From Lachnospiraceae bacterium (GTDB lineage Bacteria > Bacillota > Clostridia > Lachnospirales > Lachnospiraceae): 64,000 nucleotides of DNA. The DNA is taken from positions 113,006 to 177,005 of the forward strand of contig QOUV01000001.1 in assembly GCA_003862155.1 (NCBI GenBank), given 5' to 3'. Both the position numbers and the translations under genes were made by a program. The notes under the pieces are model-generated. The model saw only the letters and a list, made by a program, of their open reading frames with translations, was not told the DNA's origin and ran no database searches. Below, piece after piece: positions 62,179 through 64,000 of this stretch (positions are counted from its first letter, which is position 1; every line of letters starts with the position of its first letter).

Positions 62179-62483
62179 CAGGTATGGTTCTCCCTAAATT
62201 TTTCAAATGCCTGAGCTGCGTTTTGTGTTCTTCCCGCTTTATATGATTCATAACCTTTCTGTAGTTTGGCATGAATCTGTTCTTCACTCATCTGGGAGAC
62301 ATCTATGCTATCTGGTGCATTAGGTAGCTTCACAGGAAAGGGGATTCCACCTACTAATACAATTTGATTAAGAAACATATCTATAGCTGTAGACATTGGT
62401 ATTCCCAAACGTCCCAAAACAGACTCTGCATCATGCTTTAATGTCGGATTTACTCTTAAATTCAATGTTGTTGATTTCTCCAT
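62178..62483 (-). CDS. relB: RelB/DinJ-family antitoxin
   Basis: 101 residues. The ribbon-helix-helix DNA-binding part is at the N-terminus (MEKSTTLNLRVNPTLKHDAE, LGRLGIPMSTAIDMFLNQIV), the RelB/DinJ pattern. The C-terminal half (VSQMSEEQIHAKLQKGYESY) binds and silences the toxin. The start at 62483 is set by GGAGG 7 bp upstream. A palindromic operator in the promoter spacer predicts autorepression by the toxin-antitoxin complex. Confidence 0.9.
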   Translation of the reverse strand: MEKSTTLNLRVNPTLKHDAESVLGRLGIPMSTAIDMFLNQIVLVGGIPFPVKLPNAPDSIDVSQMSEEQIHAKLQKGYESYKAGRTQNAAQAFEKFRENHT

Positions 62484-62505
62484 GACAATGCCTCCTATCA
62501 TTTGT

Positions 62506-62534
62506 ATTGTAACGACAATGTTGTTACTTGTCAA
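62506..62534 (-). promoter_or_regulatory. Promoter and palindromic operator of the toxin-antitoxin pair
   Basis: Minus strand TTGACA (62529-62534), 17-bp spacer, TACAAT (62506-62511). The spacer carries a near-perfect palindrome GTAAC(G/A)AC-AAT-GTTGTTAC at 62509-62527, the expected site for antitoxin autorepression. Confidence 0.85.
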
Positions 62535-62644
62535 TATAAATCATATCTTGGTAAAATAATTTTTTAAGCATATTGCATCAAAATAGAAATTAGCAATTAA
62601 ACTATGCTATAACACAAATGTATAGAAAAAAATTTTGTCCACAA

Positions 62645-62697
62645 AAAAAGCAGCTGCAATCCGGCCAAAGTATCCCTTTGCCGAATTACAGCCGCTT
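62645..62697 (-). terminator. Long hairpin with T-run, end of a decayed minus-strand element
   Basis: Minus strand GCGGCTGTAATTCGGCAAAG pairs with CTTTGGCCGGATTGCAGCTGC around a GGATA loop and is followed by seven T's. It would end transcription coming from the right, where only broken genes remain. Confidence 0.72.
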
Positions 62698-62724
62698 ACT
62701 AACATATGATCTTTTAATCGTTAT

Positions 62725-63240
62725 CTTATCTTCTTAAATCCCTTTGCATCCCTGCCTGCTGTCCCCAGCAGTTTCTCATAGATTGCCAGGTCGCTGTCCT
62801 AAAAGACATCGAAGATCACTTTCTTCATACAGGTGTCCGGGTGCTCCCGGCTTCCATGAGTCAGAATCTATGCTCCTCCGAGGATCTCCCGGAGCTGCCC
62901 CCATTGCGTGATCCCGTCTTAGGACGGGGCTGTGGCTGGACAGAAGTACCATTGTGCCTGTACGTTTAATTGCCACTGCCGGAAGCGGTCCGGCATTTTG
63001 AAGCTTCATAGGTATCGCTCAGCGCAGTTTCTTATCTCCGTTAAGTCACAGAGGGACGACTGCACTTCATCACGTATAGCTTCTTCGGCTGGTTCCTTTC
63101 AAAACCCGCACAGGGATGTGCCTGATGAATGTATATTCAGTTGTCAAGGTCCGATCTTTCAGAACAGATGTAATCTGTTCTGAAAAAATCATACCTTATA
63201 ATGATTACTTTTTCTATGGACAGATTAGGCACACGAATGT
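62725..63240 (-). pseudogene. Decayed remnant of a mobile element, unassigned
   Basis: No intact gene. One minus-strand frame gives ITQWGQLREILGGA, stop, ILTHGSREHPDTCMKKVIFDVF, stop, DSDLAIYEKLLGTAGRDAKG and FKKIR, stop, which looks like a protein C-terminus broken by in-frame stops. A neighbouring frame has AGPLPAVAIKRTGTMVLLSS. At the right end GATTAGGCAC occurs twice as ATTAGGCAC repeats (63222-63253), and CAGAACAGAT-GTA-ATCTGTTCTG forms an inverted repeat (63160-63182). I could not assign the family. Confidence 0.4.
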
Positions 63241-63404
63241 GCACTAATTAGGCACAAACTTTTGTTTGTAAGGTCATTAATGTCAAAAGTTAAAATTCAT
63301 CACTTGTTATTTTTCAGTATAAAAATAAGACACCAATTGACTAGTGTCTTATGTCTGCAAATATTAAAACTGAGTTGTGTCTATGAGTCACAGCATCATG
63401 AGAT

Positions 63405-63840
63405 TCATATACCAGTCACTGGTTCAGATAAAACATCATACCAATTTGATGGGAAACCAATAAATGAGAGAATGATTACATCTTTGTATTTATTTATGGT
63501 TTTGTCTATATCTTTCAGAAAAGATTCCCATTGCTCATTGCTGTGAAGCATCCGCTTTATCAAAAGAGATGCAATATTTCCAAATGTCATAAGTTCAACA
63601 GCTGCCCAAATGGGAAAATGTCCGCCATATGCTTCCTGATGATGTTTGACAAATGGTAAGTTTTTGCTGTGCAGCACTTTCTTCGGAATTTGACGCTTTC
63701 TTCAAACCAATGCCATAAGCACTGATACGTTAGTAATTTACTTTTTCAAGAATACGTAAAGCAGCAGCTTCATCTAAGATTGTTAATTTGTGTACTGTTT
63801 TAAGCCGGTCTATTTTGCTAATGTGCGATAAAGAAGTAAT
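63405..63840 (-). pseudogene. Abi_2-type abortive-infection gene, disrupted
   Basis: The C-terminal piece LPFVKHHQEAYGGHFPIWAA, VELMTFGNIASLL is the conserved core of Abi-like (Abi_2) proteins. Further upstream on the minus strand a different frame carries HKLTILDEAAALRILEKVNY, a stop, then RISAYGIGLKK, which matches the N-terminal part of the same family. A stop codon and at least one frameshift separate the two. The 3' end is also short: the family normally continues past this point with an Arg-Asn/His-rich motif. A dead defence gene. Confidence 0.72.
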
Positions 63841-63864
63841 AGAAGTGTAAAAAATTTTGCCGTT

Positions 63865-63896
63865 CCTATCCGACACTTAGGGCTGTGTCGGATAGG
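63865..63896. terminator. 12-bp perfect inverted repeat near the recombinase end
   Basis: CCTATCCGACAC / GTGTCGGATAGG with an 8-nt loop, directly after the recombinase stop codon. The T-run on the minus strand is 8-10 bases away, so it is a weak terminator or an element-end structure. Confidence 0.6.
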
Positions 63897-63903
63897 TCAG
63901 GCG

Positions 63904-64000
63904 TTAGGCTTCCGGCAAGTCTATCTTGCCGACAAAGCTGTAATAAATCTCAATGTCCTGCCTGCGGGTGCCGTTCTCGTCATAGCTGCACTCATGCACG
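63904..64000 (-). CDS. 3' end of a probable serine recombinase (DUF4368-type C-terminus)
   Basis: Only the last 31 codons are inside the window: VHECSYDENGTRRQDIEIYY, then SFVGKIDLPEA and stop. This ending resembles the C-terminal DUF4368 segment of large serine recombinases from Clostridial mobile elements (pattern: basic/Gly stretch, Q-x-I-x-I-Y-Y-x-F-V-G). Assignment from so short a piece is tentative. If right, an integrative element lies just to the right of the window and the 62-64 kb accessory genes may be its flank. Confidence 0.5.
   Translation of the reverse strand, partial: VHECSYDENGTRRQDIEIYYSFVGKIDLPEA

Noticed and set aside
62776..63009. A 77-codon minus-strand gene
   Set aside because: It mixes fragments of different frames from a decayed element; the likely original frame next to it is broken by stop codons.

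Overview
The window looks like a chromosomal segment of a motile anaerobic Clostridia bacterium, most likely a Lachnospiraceae member. This rests on the flagellar hook and flagellin genes with sigma-28 (sigma-D) type promoters, the GlgC/GlgD pair, the GGGtGRT protein with its NifU-like partner, AGGAGG ribosome binding sites, and several families typical of that group. The species cannot be named from the sequence alone. LAYOUT. 1-5.05 kb (minus): late flagellar operon flgM-flgN-flgK-flgK, cut by the left edge. 5.1-12.4 kb: HAD phosphatase, MreB-type actin, uvrB-uvrA and a small gene whose 3' end has been tandemly copied. 12.4-13.4 kb: non-coding stretch dominated by two minisatellite arrays. 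13.4-21.7 kb: EamA transporter, pth, glgC-glgD, AlaX editing protein, CgeB-like glycosyltransferase, radical SAM protein. 21.8-27.3 kb: flagellin, YhaM nuclease, a MATE pump followed directly by a FliB-like flagellin lysine methylase, and a small Cys-rich protein. 27.4-34.7 kb (all minus): GGGtGRT/NifU-like pair, then an operon hypF-hypC-hypD-nitrogenase component 1-like protein-rimI. 34.7-35.55 kb: intergenic region with a large imperfect inverted repeat. 35.5-43.3 kb (minus): sugar ABC transporter, xylulokinase, FucI-type isomerase, DUF4867. 43.7-46.6 kb (plus): an unknown gene and two tandem ROK regulators, divergent from the sugar operon. 46.6-49.2 kb (minus): a NifH-like iron protein and a fused nitrogenase component 1-like protein, directly downstream of a Lys/Ala-rich protein with a sigma-28-type promoter. 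50.4-61.7 kb: second MATE pump, three tRNAs, LicD, EAL phosphodiesterase, alanine/sodium symporter, YitT, FRG-domain protein, truncated MFS gene, orphan SirTM-type sirtuin, lipid kinase, shikimate kinase. 61.7-64 kb: accessory, decaying DNA with a toxin-antitoxin pair, an Abi-type pseudogene and the 3' end of a probable serine recombinase. HOW IT WORKS TOGETHER. Three themes stand out. First, motility: hook-filament junction proteins, flagellin, a probable flagellin methylase and an EAL enzyme. Second, pentose uptake: an isomerase plus xylulokinase feeding the pentose phosphate pathway, with divergent repressors and repeated operator-like sites. Third, metallocluster chemistry without an obvious client: HypF/HypC/HypD, two separate nitrogenase-like loci, a NifU-like scaffold and GGGtGRT, but no hydrogenase structural gene, no HypE/HypA/HypB and no NifB/NifDK in the window. 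The two nitrogenase-like loci are the strongest candidates for an undescribed system. A second cross-cutting signal is that at least five genes have a TATAAT-type -10 box only 6-8 bp upstream of the start codon, which suggests leaderless transcripts.
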